Positions 11,101-19,020 are shown, counted from the stretch's first letter. The stretch is DNA of 64,000 bases from Pseudopedobacter beijingensis (GCF_042678145.1 NZ_JBHUDG010000050.1:1-64000), one strand, 5' to 3'. A program made the numbers and translations. Notes: generated by a model from the sequence alone, not told the origin.

Positions 11101-11630
11101 GTTAGCGAAGCACAACCCGGGCCGGTAATCATGGTGCCACTGCCTATGGCTGTTCCCGGTCTGCCGTTTGAAACCCTTACACAAAGTGTATAGTTTCCTT
11201 CAGGCAAGCGGGAAGAGGTAATTAATTTGTTTTTATCTATACCTTTAATATCCAAACTGTTTAAATCGAAAATATCTTTTAGTGCCAGACCGTTAAGCTG
11301 TTTGGTTTCGTACGGATTTAAGGTAATGGGATTTAAAGGTACATAATCGGCTTTTGTAGAAATGGTGATACCGTTGTCGCCCGTAAGCGTAGCTAATAAT
11401 TTAACTTGTTGACTTATAGCTCCTGTATTTTGTAATACCAACAAAACTTTTCCGGCATTAATACCCGAATAATCTGAATAATAAGGAGAGTAAGGCGGAA
11501 TAAGGGTTAGCGTGGCATTAACCACAGGAAAGTCTGTTTGTGCTTTTAATTGAGCTACGCTAAACCCTGTAATATTTAATAATACGGTTAAAAATAAAGC
11601 AAGCAGGTTATTGTATTTAGGACCTTTCAT
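5103..11630 (-). CDS. Giant TANFOR/carboxypeptidase-regulatory-like surface protein
   Basis: A 2175-residue exported protein. After a signal peptide, residues about 35-185 resemble the TANFOR domain of Bacteroidetes surface proteins (PPYSPYYSDYSG, TGDNGI). Residues about 190-590 hold three fibronectin-like repeats carrying the phrase 'LISPAN' or similar. Residues about 950-1330 hold several carboxypeptidase-regulatory-like Ig folds, for example LSGYIVNEKNEPV near 1053 and ITGTVVDAKTKKPVANA near 1235. The last 850 residues are beta-rich and end in a barrel-like strand pattern, with no T9SS tail. It starts 10 bp after the barrel gene. A structural or substrate-binding surface role is likely; no enzyme motif is seen. 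Confidence 0.75.
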   Translation of the reverse strand: MKGPKYNNLLALFLTVLLNITGFSVAQLKAQTDFPVVNATLTLIPPYSPYYSDYSGINAGKVLLVLQNTGAISQQVKLLATLTGDNGITISTKADYVPLNPITLNPYETKQLNGLALKDIFDLNSLDIKGIDKNKLITSSRLPEGNYTLCVRVSNGRPGTAIGSGTMITGPGCASLTISYPDAPILINPLNAISIAATTPQSVIFNWVNTTTVPMGTQYQFQLAEMPALVKADPNQILNASSFPLINRTLTSTSYVLSPSDPPLKPNTTYAWRIKAIDPLGNIIFKNDGFSAAGIFTYGKIEEAPQLISPANDMILKAADNASLAFLWSKTNYINPINYTLQVVEVPASATNTAVLFSKNSFLFNKTLNQNQYLQTSKDFTLVDGKKYAWRVKATINDNSLSFDNDGWSSIYTFSYTSAIQNTEGLAKAPQISSPKTGSTYQQLANNMQPLISIGWDAVKGLSYPLNYEVKIISIPKGITLNEAVSANMVIFSKKTNGTSLNFNPNTDLTKSDITAGGLIAGSAYAVLVTAFPADTGWYYAEQKKLLAEGKPALSRIENNGQSLPVSFTYTEEEKTIVNTPVSSSVTGRLYYRYKDVGEKPKETNLAFPQVTTKAITGIAGTIYQDSYDNDKFPDVAAINRFPMVSPTGNKQYPLKNVMLNLVYVIYKSNSKNPTKFTEITLLDQLDYNNEQLPLNGLKIPYNTLISTTKAKVDGSYAFTFPADKKFGYIGSQNGYSYFGAAKLIVGENWYYISSNPNLMSAETSYYTSPDLIVFPKSGKTTTVADDIVFVKSYNVEVTVSASKNIEKQSITAGNGIPNYEVQITETQVPVQIKAGVNDILSIPTNFTSFKDNPETIPVEANADSYAQSNNGITDIAKTNANGMATFKNLLLAHTHKAVAVNNPFDGTVTYKTTSSDAIGNKQQVDMTGLIAPFNSDFEVSTGKVSLPVEPQKPEIYLRAVTIQNGIPQGIPSVQVQMISIDLKTNLAKVDNGITNENGYFKLTDINENAKWYIILSKTGFKNKEIAAGQQILPGERFPATVEQEMEGAGKLSGYIVNEKNEPVSCNIRVGSGPYIKNDKTGYFNISNVPTGMQSIELVPTVDNYFAEKLNLVNIKADGSISKISNILNNTDGKIVLKEKLHRVQFKVIDEDGKPIDKAKITIGNMSRLLYLTQSTGLTNEIALANTDDEFKISVTANGYVKYDDYKIIPLSKTATLINIVLKTGQTITGTVVDAKTKKPVANARVYTITGTNADGEVQTETYTDANGNYTLNNVESNVGFISVTSGGGSVQALSAPRMSTTISIQGNLPVKVYAVKSGNEAYILQEQMSKGTSAIGKSTANFELTTLNAKAEIWGIPIEVSSINTTAQATSLKGSFVKIPGNNTFKPADSTLKLPFNALAVRLIQGTTGTTIEPLNEKVPLELTAYKVIAFNDYNFEVLGTDAANSLQKLNIEKNGGNGVLKGYITSKLSFNFSYQYSGMFLLNIPVGTRLPNGQLITIATTLLPVLYANRGSQPVTSYNLMALYGKSDFQIHNFPAQLTSGTFDKTAFYLDASVNLQIPLVGINTIQAGQIKISRNNIEWNQYTGEINIPLEKWTIKGKGLAYDINQGGFKVINGVLATDLPQVTLNNIMLMPKAIDLGSINLNGNEALTLGGVVPLNIRPNAKLTLSYDDAAPFDQKPHYRLNLSGIENTVVAYAGNLPGLSGQTIDVRIFSAYSDAKHTTLILDEKKLNYYNVVSQTLSGIEVGNNFFTLIGNSDINIPGANNNITSRFKFAKDNGTVNLSVDKLPIEIEAAGKVRFEADKFTLSLNNLTAEGKVLIYKNSLADAIPGLRGRLNKTTTATQNTIIMNFLDNQEIIMGDKSLSIVSGGTKVVNNIWNNLKFTGRPKNYIIAGKNLLEKGNDEIDFEIKGGIETDKNSNKAIKLSDISTPFGDLSLAFDFENKIFQGALAFSGQNFPLGPVIVHAGTVDLQMDSKGFVLVGAITNAEVSALPAAIFGGFQSGIALGYYNGALPGYMKNKLLNVTLYNELPSTFNTGLKGFYVNVMKTLGKDDFPHLPGPSLNSIPIVGVFVPVFDFSAGIDLYAYLNGTEISIGGKAFAQASCYYDLQLCTIGLSGGTNGNFNMKFNSSEGLTGNLLFGINGRINYCVGSLGIGLDLNMTKDKDKFTFKPSLR

Positions 11631-11640
11631 AATCCGAACT

Positions 11641-13320
11641 TTAAAAAGAGTGTACTAATCCAAAATTGGTTCTCAGCTCGTTAAATGTTGGCAACGAGCT
11701 ATCTTTAGAATTGCTATTCAAATAATTTAAGCTAAGGTTTATAGCGTTACGCTTGCCTAAACGGTATGCAGCATTCAGGTTTCCATTTAAAATGCTACCT
11801 GCATCAACTTGGTTGTTTTCTTGTAATTGATAACTTAAAGATGCACCTAAATTTAGGCTTCCCTTAAAAAATGACTGCCCTGCACCAACGGTAGGGCCAT
11901 AGAAAATCGTTTTTCCTATAGCTGTTTGAGCAGTAGTATAATTGAAATTAGCATTTAAGTTTAGGAGTTTTTTTAGGAAACCAATCTGATAAGAGAGATT
12001 CACGGTTTTACTGTTAGATTGACTGTTGGGTTTGGTAAATTCGTTCAAATCGACCAATGATTGAAGGTTACCAACCAATACAAAACCTTGGTTGATATTT
12101 TCCGAAATAATGCTGTATCTGAACAGAGAACTCAGGTTATGATTGGTTCTGGCTACACGGAATTGGTCGATGACAGGATTTAAACCTCTGTCTTGTGTAA
12201 TACCGTAGTTGGTATAACGTAAATCTATACCGTAATTCAATTTATTGAAAGAAATATTTGTAGAACCAATCTTCCTTTTTGAGCGCACTTCTTTGTCTCT
12301 TAATATATCATCGTACTGTAAACCAAAGCTACCGCCCAATTGTAATTGGTTTTTAAATAATCTTATTGCAGTTTCTAGTGTATAATTTTCTACATCTGTT
12401 TCGAAATAATAGGCTCCCATTGAGTTATAATCGGGGTCAATACGTCGGTATTTGGCTTTTATGGAGTAACTTAAAGCGTTATAGCTTAAACTTCCCTGTG
12501 CTGCGGTTGATATACGACTGGAGCTGTTAAGGGTAAACAGTTTTTTTACAAAGTCATATTTACCTAAATCCGTATTTTTTATGGTATCTGCAATATTACG
12601 TGTATATAAACTGCCGGAAGCATCGACGTCTACTACAAAATGCTTCAAAAAAGTAAATTTAGATGAAATGGCCAATACTGTATTTTCGGCAGGTGTAACC
12701 GATAAAGATGAAGGTCGTTTAGAAAGGGAAGTACTGTCATCTTTAGCTTTAAGATAAATCACGTCAAAATGATTTTTCTCTGTACCTATACCAACCTTTG
12801 CACTATAGCCTGTTCTTTTATAAGCAGGTTGCTGTGCTAAACTTAAAGGTTGCCCCAGGTCTTCTTCTATGGCTTTATTGAACCTGCCATAAACAAAGCC
12901 AAAACGCAGCTTGCCGGGATTTAGCTCAATACCACCTCCTAAAAAATTATGCCCTGCCAGCGAAAATGGAGAAAATTCCAAGCTTCTCCATCCGGCATGC
13001 AAGGTTAGCCATTTATAGGTTGGACTAATGCCGTATTGATTGAAAGGTTGCGTATAGCTTTTTTGCTGATCGCTTAAAACAACTGAAAAAGGAAAGGCGA
13101 TACCATAGATGCTTAAAGTTGGTGCACCATTTAAAATATAGGTGAAATCTTTTTGCCTTGCAGGAATACCGTTAACACTGTAAGTCCCCATACCCACACC
13201 CAAAGTGCCATTTATGGTAAATGGTTTTTGTGTGGCGATATGGCCTAAATCTTGAGCTTTGAGCATCAAAATCCCTAAAGAAAAACATATTGAAAGTAGG
13301 AATTTTGTATTCATATCCAA
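11641..13320 (-). CDS. Outer-membrane beta-barrel protein
   Basis: A 559-residue protein with a signal peptide (LLSICFSLGILMLKAQ). Many alternating amphipathic strands follow, separated by charged turns, and the chain ends in FGLVHSF with a C-terminal Phe, as outer-membrane barrels do. It is the first gene of the envelope operon, 10 bp ahead of the giant surface protein, which it may anchor or export. I cannot assign it to a named porin family. An 11-bp repeat block lies about 200 bp upstream. Confidence 0.75.
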   Translation of the reverse strand: MDMNTKFLLSICFSLGILMLKAQDLGHIATQKPFTINGTLGVGMGTYSVNGIPARQKDFTYILNGAPTLSIYGIAFPFSVVLSDQQKSYTQPFNQYGISPTYKWLTLHAGWRSLEFSPFSLAGHNFLGGGIELNPGKLRFGFVYGRFNKAIEEDLGQPLSLAQQPAYKRTGYSAKVGIGTEKNHFDVIYLKAKDDSTSLSKRPSSLSVTPAENTVLAISSKFTFLKHFVVDVDASGSLYTRNIADTIKNTDLGKYDFVKKLFTLNSSSRISTAAQGSLSYNALSYSIKAKYRRIDPDYNSMGAYYFETDVENYTLETAIRLFKNQLQLGGSFGLQYDDILRDKEVRSKRKIGSTNISFNKLNYGIDLRYTNYGITQDRGLNPVIDQFRVARTNHNLSSLFRYSIISENINQGFVLVGNLQSLVDLNEFTKPNSQSNSKTVNLSYQIGFLKKLLNLNANFNYTTAQTAIGKTIFYGPTVGAGQSFFKGSLNLGASLSYQLQENNQVDAGSILNGNLNAAYRLGKRNAINLSLNYLNSNSKDSSLPTFNELRTNFGLVHSF

Positions 13321-13522
13321 TCTTTAATCATGCATTACTTCGCAATTTTTTGTTACAATTGTTCATGAATGACAAAATTAAATCGGGTATTTAAGCTTTT
13401 ATTGTAAAAAAGCCCAAACTTGTTTAAAGAGAATTGAATCTCAGAAAATATTCTGAATACCAGAAAGATTAGGTGAATGAGAAAAGTATAATTTTAAAAC
13501 ACAATAAGTTTTTCTAGCTTGC

Positions 13523-13577
13523 TACTCCCACTTTACCAGCACTTTACTCCCAGTATACTCCCACCTTACTTGCACTT
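13523..13577. repeat. 11-bp tandem repeat, five units
   Basis: Five consecutive 11-mers: TACTCCCACTT, TACCAGCACTT, TACTCCCAGTA, TACTCCCACCT, TACTTGCACTT. Read on the minus strand the units resemble AAGTGCTGGTA, close to units at 39534-39588. The block starts 9 bp beyond the AraC stop codon, between araC and the barrel gene. Confidence 0.8.
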
Positions 13578-13585
13578 CTATAAAA

Positions 13586-14395
13586 TCAAACACTTTTTAT
13601 AGACGAAATATGTTCTGCTAAATTTTTAAAGCTCAGATGAATTTGTGATGGGGAATACCCAAAAAAATGCTTAAACTCATGTATGAAGTGTGACTGATCG
13701 TAATAACCGTGATTTTCTACTATTTCTATCCAGCTTTTATTCGTGGCTTCTTTTAAAATCTTCTTGGTTTCATTAAACCTGATAATTCTACTATACATTT
13801 TAGGAGAAACTCCAATTTGATCTTTAAAATACTGCTCCATTGAGCTTTTAGACATACAGCACAAACTGTTTAATTCTTGAATAGAAATATTACCCTTACT
13901 TTCTGTTATCAGATCACAAGCCAAAGAAACCCGGTTAGTATCTATTTTGTTATTATCTCTCAACTGACTTAATAACCACTCTTGTAAAATTTCAACCTCT
14001 TTTGCTGGATTGTCAGCATGGTCCACAAGTTTAGCGTAAACTTCATTTACAGCATTACCTAAAATATCCTGCATGGCTATACTTTCATTTTTTAACAGAT
14101 GTTGCGGTACCCCCAAAAGCTTATAAGCTCCAAATGGTTTAAATAGGACATATATAACCGATAAAGAAGAAGCTTTGATAAGACGGTAATGATCCAGTTG
14201 TCCGGTAAAGTTAAAACGAGTATTATAACTTCTATTTAAACTAATCAATTGATGTTGCTCACTTAAAATGAAAGAAAGTAAACCATAGCCTACAGGAAAA
14301 AGATCTATATTATACAAAACATGAGCATCTGTTGCATAAACAACTACAAAACCTTGTATGTATGGCTCTAAGGCTGGATGTGGTTTATAAAACAT
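13586..14395 (-). CDS. AraC family transcriptional regulator
   Basis: A 269-residue regulator. The C-terminal 100 residues carry the double helix-turn-helix of AraC/XylS proteins, with ISIQELNSLCCMSKSS as the first HTH and the closing FGYSPSQIH as the second. The N-terminal half (PHPALEPYIQGF) matches the ligand-binding region of Bacteroidota AraC proteins similar to DUF6597. It is encoded on the same strand directly upstream of the envelope operon, which is its most obvious candidate target. The effector is unknown. Confidence 0.9.
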   Translation of the reverse strand: MFYKPHPALEPYIQGFVVVYATDAHVLYNIDLFPVGYGLLSFILSEQHQLISLNRSYNTRFNFTGQLDHYRLIKASSLSVIYVLFKPFGAYKLLGVPQHLLKNESIAMQDILGNAVNEVYAKLVDHADNPAKEVEILQEWLLSQLRDNNKIDTNRVSLACDLITESKGNISIQELNSLCCMSKSSMEQYFKDQIGVSPKMYSRIIRFNETKKILKEATNKSWIEIVENHGYYDQSHFIHEFKHFFGYSPSQIHLSFKNLAEHISSIKSV

Positions 14396-14480
14396 TGGTT
14401 TTTGACAAAAATCTTAAATCAAAAATAATAAATTCCAATGATTAAAGCTCTCTTGGTTACGGAAAACCACAATTTGATTA

Positions 14481-14617
14481 AAAGTCTGTTTAAATTTTTT
14501 ATAGATTATTTTGGAGTAAGACAAAGCGTGTTTTTGAAGAAACAGCTTGCTTCTATCTCAAAAAACATAACGAAGTCACTACTAAAAAATTATTAGATGA
14601 ATTTTAAACAGGCTCTT
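14481..14617. mobile_element. MITE-like element or IS remnant
   Basis: A segment of about 137 bp bounded by imperfect inverted ends: AAAGTCTGTTTAAA at the left and the complement of AGAGCCTGTTTAAA at the right (12 of 14 match). Inside, a plus-strand open frame runs to a stop at 14607 (ending KKLLDEF) without a start codon, possibly the tail of a transposase gene. Its left part matches a second copy at 15513-15570. The IS family is not certain. Confidence 0.55.
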
Positions 14618-14625
14618 AAATAGCT

Positions 14626-15306
14626 TTACTTTTTGATGAAATAAACAAACATTTCTTTTCTGATTTTAAAACCCATAGATTCATAAATTTTGATTGCCCG
14701 CTTGTTACTTATTGTTACATGTAAAAAAGGGATTTGGTCTTGCTCCAGTATCCTTTTAATTTGGCTCATCATAAGTTGTCCTGCATACCCTAAGCCTAAA
14801 TATTGAGGGTGGGTACAAACCGCACTAATCTCTGCGTATGGCAAAGCATGCATTCTTTGTCCTGCCATGGCAACAAGTCCATCATCCTCAAATATTCCTT
14901 GATAATGGCCAAATTCTATTGTTCGGTCCTTAAACGGGCCAGGTCTGGTTAGCTCTGTTAAAGCTAACATCTGAGGTATGTGTTCATCAGATAGCTTTTT
15001 GATATTCGCTGAGATTTCCTTCCTAAATAAAGGTTCTTGGCAGATCATTTGTAAAATGGGCACTTTATGGGCTACGTTCCAGATGTGTGGGATATCTATC
15101 TCTGTTTCAGCAACAATGCCAAACGTATCGGCAATATCTCTGGTGTACTCATATAGTTTGAATAGATTTTCTGACGAGTTTTCCTCAAGTCCAATGAAAG
15201 GAGAGATATCCGAACGATATAATCTGATTCTGCCTTCTCCAACCGAAAGGTCTTTATTTCCTGTGTTTAGAGCATTCCAGACAGGATTGTCTAGTATATG
15301 TGTCAT
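14626..15306 (-). CDS. GNAT family N-acetyltransferase (FR47-like)
   Basis: A 226-residue acetyltransferase. The acetyl-CoA binding region is HPQYLGLGYAGQLM, followed by VTISNKRAIKIYESMGFK, both typical of the FR47-like GNAT branch. The first 90 residues (HILDNPVWNALNTG) are an extra N-terminal domain also seen in this branch. It stops 9 bp from the MITE-like element, which may supply its downstream region. The substrate cannot be read from the sequence. Confidence 0.85.
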   Translation of the reverse strand: MTHILDNPVWNALNTGNKDLSVGEGRIRLYRSDISPFIGLEENSSENLFKLYEYTRDIADTFGIVAETEIDIPHIWNVAHKVPILQMICQEPLFRKEISANIKKLSDEHIPQMLALTELTRPGPFKDRTIEFGHYQGIFEDDGLVAMAGQRMHALPYAEISAVCTHPQYLGLGYAGQLMMSQIKRILEQDQIPFLHVTISNKRAIKIYESMGFKIRKEMFVYFIKK

Positions 15307-15512
15307 GTTTGCTTGGTTTTGTTGATGAAATGTTTAGCTATTCTGCGTTATTCAAAGGCTAAACAAACTCTGTATTATTCAGCTAATTCTTAAAGAAAGA
15401 TATGCTAATAATATTTTGATCAAAATTTACATTTCAGAATATATTTGAAAAAACTTCTTTAGTTAAACTTTCATATTACGATATAGTTGTTTTTTGCAAA
15501 ATAGAATATTTC

Positions 15513-15570
15513 AAGAGCCTATTTAAATTTATGTTGTAAAATTTTTATAGGCTATTTTTGATTGAGCAAA
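15513..15570. mobile_element. Solitary IS end remnant
   Basis: AAGAGCCTATTTAAATTT followed by TTTTTATAGGCTATTTTTGA parallels the left end of the 14481 element (AAAGTCTGTTTAAATTT ... TTTTTATAGATTATTTTGGA), with about 15 extra bases between the two blocks. No matching right end or transposase frame is found before the tRNA. The rest of the 15307-15718 gap holds no gene I can support. Confidence 0.5.
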
Positions 15571-15718
15571 CATATACTTTCACTATTCTAAAAAACAATA
15601 AGTAAACTTAGAATTATTGATAGATATGAAGCATGCTTCTCCAGGGACTGATCCAATATATGCTTAGAAATCTATACCCTACAGAAATTGCGCTTAATCC
15701 AAGGATTGTTGATATACG

Positions 15719-15752
15719 AAAAAAAAGAGGGTCTTCTTGATGAAGACCCTCT
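15719..15752 (-). terminator. Rho-independent terminator of tRNA-Ser
   Basis: A perfect 10-bp stem, GAGGGTCTTC / GAAGACCCTC, with loop TTGAT (plus-strand order; ATCAA in the transcript) at 15727-15751, followed on the minus strand by eight T residues. It lies just after the 3' end of the tRNA. Confidence 0.9.
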
Positions 15753-15755
15753 CAG

Positions 15756-15840
15756 CGGAGAAAGAGGGATTCGAACCCCCGGACCTGTTACAGTCAACGG
15801 TTTTCAAGACCGCCGCATTCGACCGCTCTGCCATTTCTCC
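15756..15840 (-). tRNA. tRNA-Ser(UGA)
   Basis: An 85-nt class II tRNA. The acceptor stem GGAGAAA pairs with TTTCTCC, the discriminator is G, and the anticodon loop CTTGAAA carries TGA. There is a long variable arm and a GGTTCGAATCC T-arm. CCA is not encoded. The anticodon and the long variable arm both indicate serine. Confidence 0.95.
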
Positions 15841-15895
15841 GGGGGCAAAGGTAATAAAGCTAAGTATATTCACAAAACATTTTTTACATTTCATG

Positions 15896-16279
15896 CTAAC
15901 TCACTTGTTCCCAAATAATTTCTTTTAATTTATCCTCTAAATTTGTGCAAAAAGCAGGATGCACTGCCGATGTTTGAATGATTGTACTCCTTTTTGCCGT
16001 CAACCAACGGAATCTGGAAGGTACATCTAACTCCCCTATAGGTCCTCCATCCTTCCCTCCTCGGGCTATTTTAACAAATGCATCTAGATGTGATTTTATC
16101 TCGTCAACATCTACATCTTTATACAAACTAACTAATCTTTCTTCATTAAGCTGTACATCAACATGCAATACTTTTTTTGCAGAACAATAAATAATAACAC
16201 CTACGTTTATAAACTCCTCGCGTTCTACCCTGGGTACTACACGAATTATGGCATAATCAAATAAATGTTTATCCTGCAT
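15896..16279 (-). CDS. DUF3037 domain protein
   Basis: A 127-residue protein matching the DUF3037 pattern: YAIIRVVPRVEREEFINVGV at the start, FVKIARGG in the middle and PSRFRWLTAKRSTIIQTS near the end. The family has no established biochemical function. Its start overlaps the stop of the HipA-like kinase gene by 11 bp, so the two are translationally coupled. DUF3037 genes are often found next to this kinase type, which suggests a paired role. No DNA-binding motif is evident. Confidence 0.85.
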   Translation of the reverse strand: MQDKHLFDYAIIRVVPRVEREEFINVGVIIYCSAKKVLHVDVQLNEERLVSLYKDVDVDEIKSHLDAFVKIARGGKDGGPIGELDVPSRFRWLTAKRSTIIQTSAVHPAFCTNLEDKLKEIIWEQVS

Positions 16280-17051
16280 TTTGTACCTCTTTTACAATTA
16301 CCTCTGAAGAATAATCTCTCCTCTCCTTTAGATATTGCTTATAAGCCGCTTTATGATCTGTAACACTATCAAAAGGAGAATCATTTAACCAGCTTTCAGG
16401 GATCATATCAACCAGATTATCTAAAAAAGTATCGTCTATTAAATGCGACAACTCTTTATCTGCTTCTTCTATTTGAGTAGCTTTTTTCAAAAGCACATGA
16501 TCTTTGATTAATTTGAATGGCTTTTGGGCTTGCTCCTTCCAATTATGCCAGGAATGATGAAAATATAAAGAAGCTCCATGATCTATTAACCACAATTCTT
16601 TGTGCCATATTAACATATTGGTGTTTTTAGCCGTACGATCCATATTCATTAAATAGCTATCTAACCAAACTACTTTTGATGCCGTCAACTGATCAATATC
16701 ATTAACAACCGGGTCGTAAGTTATCGAGCCCGATAGATAATGTAAGGCCAGATTAAGTCCTTCGCTAAATCGTAACAAATCCTGTATCTCTTCGTCCGGT
16801 TCTGTTCTTCCAAAAGCTCTATCTAAATGTGCAAAAACTAACTCAGGAACTTTAAACCCCAGTTTTCTGGCTATTTCCCCTCCTATCAATTCTGCTATTA
16901 ACGCTTTTGTTCCCTGCCCTGCCCCTCTAAATTTCAATACATATAAGAAATCATCATCACCTTCAATAATTGCGGGCATTGATCCTCCTTCTCTTAATGG
17001 GGTAATATATCTGTTGACATTTATTTCCCGCAATGTGCTTTTTTGTTCCAT
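16269..17051 (-). CDS. HipA-like kinase
   Basis: A 260-residue protein with the HipA-type kinase core: an ATP-contacting lysine in YVLKF (about K40), catalytic D138 in NMDRTAKNTN with N143, and metal-binding D157 in LIDHG. It is shorter than full HipA (about 440) and lacks the N-terminal HipA segment. Upstream is a helicase gene 10 bp away; downstream it overlaps the DUF3037 gene. True HipA phosphorylates glutamyl-tRNA synthetase and is held by the HipB repressor, but no HipB is encoded here, so a toxin role is not shown. Confidence 0.85.
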   Translation of the reverse strand: MEQKSTLREINVNRYITPLREGGSMPAIIEGDDDFLYVLKFRGAGQGTKALIAELIGGEIARKLGFKVPELVFAHLDRAFGRTEPDEEIQDLLRFSEGLNLALHYLSGSITYDPVVNDIDQLTASKVVWLDSYLMNMDRTAKNTNMLIWHKELWLIDHGASLYFHHSWHNWKEQAQKPFKLIKDHVLLKKATQIEEADKELSHLIDDTFLDNLVDMIPESWLNDSPFDSVTDHKAAYKQYLKERRDYSSEVIVKEVQNAG

Positions 17052-17061
17052 TTACAACTTT

Positions 17062-18957
17062 TTAAGCATGAATAAATTCCCATGCGCTCTTGTAACTTCC
17101 TTCTTTCTCTATATAAGCCATAAAGTTATTATAAAATTCGTTTTTAGAAAGTGTTGAGCTATCGCCTATAATCACTAGTTTTTTCTTTGCCCTTGTGATG
17201 GCTACATTCATTCTTCTTATATCGGATAAAAATCCAATCTGTCCCTGATTATTGCTACGTGTTAAACTGATATAAACAACATCTCTTTCCTGCCCTTGAA
17301 AACTGTCTACAGTATTTACATCCAGATATGGAGAAAATTGCTTAAAAAAATCATCCATTTCAACAATACTTTTAATTTGCTCTGTCTGTTGCTTATAAGG
17401 AGCTATAATTGCTACGGATGGTTTTACCGTTAAGTTTTCCAAATATTCTTTTAAATGATTAATTAAAAAAGTAGCTTCATCCGGATTAAATATAGAAGTT
17501 CCATTCATTTTCTCTTCAAAGGAACAACCAGCTGTATCTATAAACTCTAATGGTAAATCTGATGGAAAAACAGTTTCCTGTGCTACACTTGGGTCTGCTT
17601 TTAAATTTCCTCCATAAAAAACCATTGAACTATATCCCATAATAGCTTCATTCATCCTATACTGGGTAGTTAATAAAGAAACTTGACTTGGATACTTTAA
17701 AGCACATTTTTCTAGCAAAGTGTCTCCCATACCTTCGTTTTCTGCTTGTTTGGACTTTATCGTAGGCGGTAGCTGAAGATGGTCTCCTGCCATGATTAGC
17801 TTACTGGTTTTTAAAATTGGTATCCAGCATGCGGGTTCTAAAGCTTGTCCAGCTTCGTCTATAACAACTACAGCATATTTTCTGTCCCTTACAGAGAAAT
17901 GATTACTGCCCACCAAAGTTGCTGTAATGACCTCTGCCTTATCCAGAACATCTTTTGTTATAAATGATTCCGTCTGCTCTACTTCCTTTAATATCTTATA
18001 AGCTTCATCAAATAATGCCTTCCTCTGTTCACGTTCCAACTTTCCAAAATTGCGCTTGTACTTATGAGCCATATTTTTATATTCTGCAGCCCGCTTCTTT
18101 AAACTTTTGATATCCTTATAATAATTATGACTGCTTGTTTTCGCTTCTAGAGTTAACCCGATAAGTTTTGACGAAACCCTTACCGGATTACCTATCCTAA
18201 CAACATTAACACCTTGTTCGGCAAGTTTCATACTCAATAAATCTACTGCCGTATTACTGGGAGCACAAACCAATATTTGCCCATTAACCTGATTTTTAAG
18301 AGCTATTATAGCATGGGTTAAAGTAGTGGTTTTTCCTGTTCCGGGCGGACCATGTAAAATAGAAAGATCATTAGCCTCCAAAATATGCTGTACAGCTTTA
18401 TTCTGGCTTTCATTCAATCTGTTATTCTTATATTCACAAATACTTTCGCTTTTCCCTGGATCCTTCGTCCCCTGAAGTACTTCTATCAACGATGCATCTT
18501 CATTTTTTACTATACGTTTATGGGCTGTTTTTAAAGCATGCTCCATCTCATCATAGCTATTGTTATCGAACAAAACTTCAACACCTAACTTTCCTTTATC
18601 TGCCCAATCCGGAAGTTCATCTGTCTTAAAAGTAATCTTCATGATATTTCCAGAAACATGCGAAACAACTCCTGAAATACTTTCTTTTGGGACTGTGTAA
18701 TTACTGTATAGTAAAACAGGGACTCCAAATTTGAACTGATGCTCTAAATTTGTATTCGTTTTTCTTTCAACTTCTACTGAAAGATAATCCCCTCTCCCCA
18801 ATTCTGTGTTTTTGATAGCTATTGGATACCAGGTTAAACCTGCTTCTTTTTTTTCTAAAATAGATAAGGATATAGACTGTTGCTCAAATAAACTTTGATC
18901 TTCTTTTTTCTCTATATCTAAAAGTCGTAATAGTTCCGAAAAATATGACATGCGCAA
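17062..18957 (-). CDS. UPF1/IGHMBP2-type SF1 helicase
   Basis: A 631-residue superfamily 1B DNA/RNA helicase. Motif I GPPGTGKT is at 203-210, motif II DEAG at 367-370, then QYRMN, DSFQGQERDVV (motif V region) and NVAITRAKKKL (motif VI). An N-terminal beta-barrel region (about 1-150) precedes the ATPase core, as in IGHMBP2. It heads a tight group with the HipA-like kinase and DUF3037 genes. Nucleic-acid unwinding is certain as a family trait; the cellular task is unknown. Confidence 0.93.
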   Translation of the reverse strand: MRMSYFSELLRLLDIEKKEDQSLFEQQSISLSILEKKEAGLTWYPIAIKNTELGRGDYLSVEVERKTNTNLEHQFKFGVPVLLYSNYTVPKESISGVVSHVSGNIMKITFKTDELPDWADKGKLGVEVLFDNNSYDEMEHALKTAHKRIVKNEDASLIEVLQGTKDPGKSESICEYKNNRLNESQNKAVQHILEANDLSILHGPPGTGKTTTLTHAIIALKNQVNGQILVCAPSNTAVDLLSMKLAEQGVNVVRIGNPVRVSSKLIGLTLEAKTSSHNYYKDIKSLKKRAAEYKNMAHKYKRNFGKLEREQRKALFDEAYKILKEVEQTESFITKDVLDKAEVITATLVGSNHFSVRDRKYAVVVIDEAGQALEPACWIPILKTSKLIMAGDHLQLPPTIKSKQAENEGMGDTLLEKCALKYPSQVSLLTTQYRMNEAIMGYSSMVFYGGNLKADPSVAQETVFPSDLPLEFIDTAGCSFEEKMNGTSIFNPDEATFLINHLKEYLENLTVKPSVAIIAPYKQQTEQIKSIVEMDDFFKQFSPYLDVNTVDSFQGQERDVVYISLTRSNNQGQIGFLSDIRRMNVAITRAKKKLVIIGDSSTLSKNEFYNNFMAYIEKEGSYKSAWEFIHA

Positions 18958-19020
18958 AGGTAATTATAAAGTATAGATTGAATACTAGAAATTATAGCTC
19001 TTAGAAATCAGTATAAAAAC

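Noticed and set aside
15688..15928. Open frames of 60-76 codons on both strands around 15.7-15.9 kb
   Set aside because: They run through the tRNA-Ser gene and its terminator and are not coding.
16269..17051. Classical HipBA toxin-antitoxin pair
   Set aside because: No HipB-type repressor is encoded, and the kinase lacks the N-terminal HipA region.
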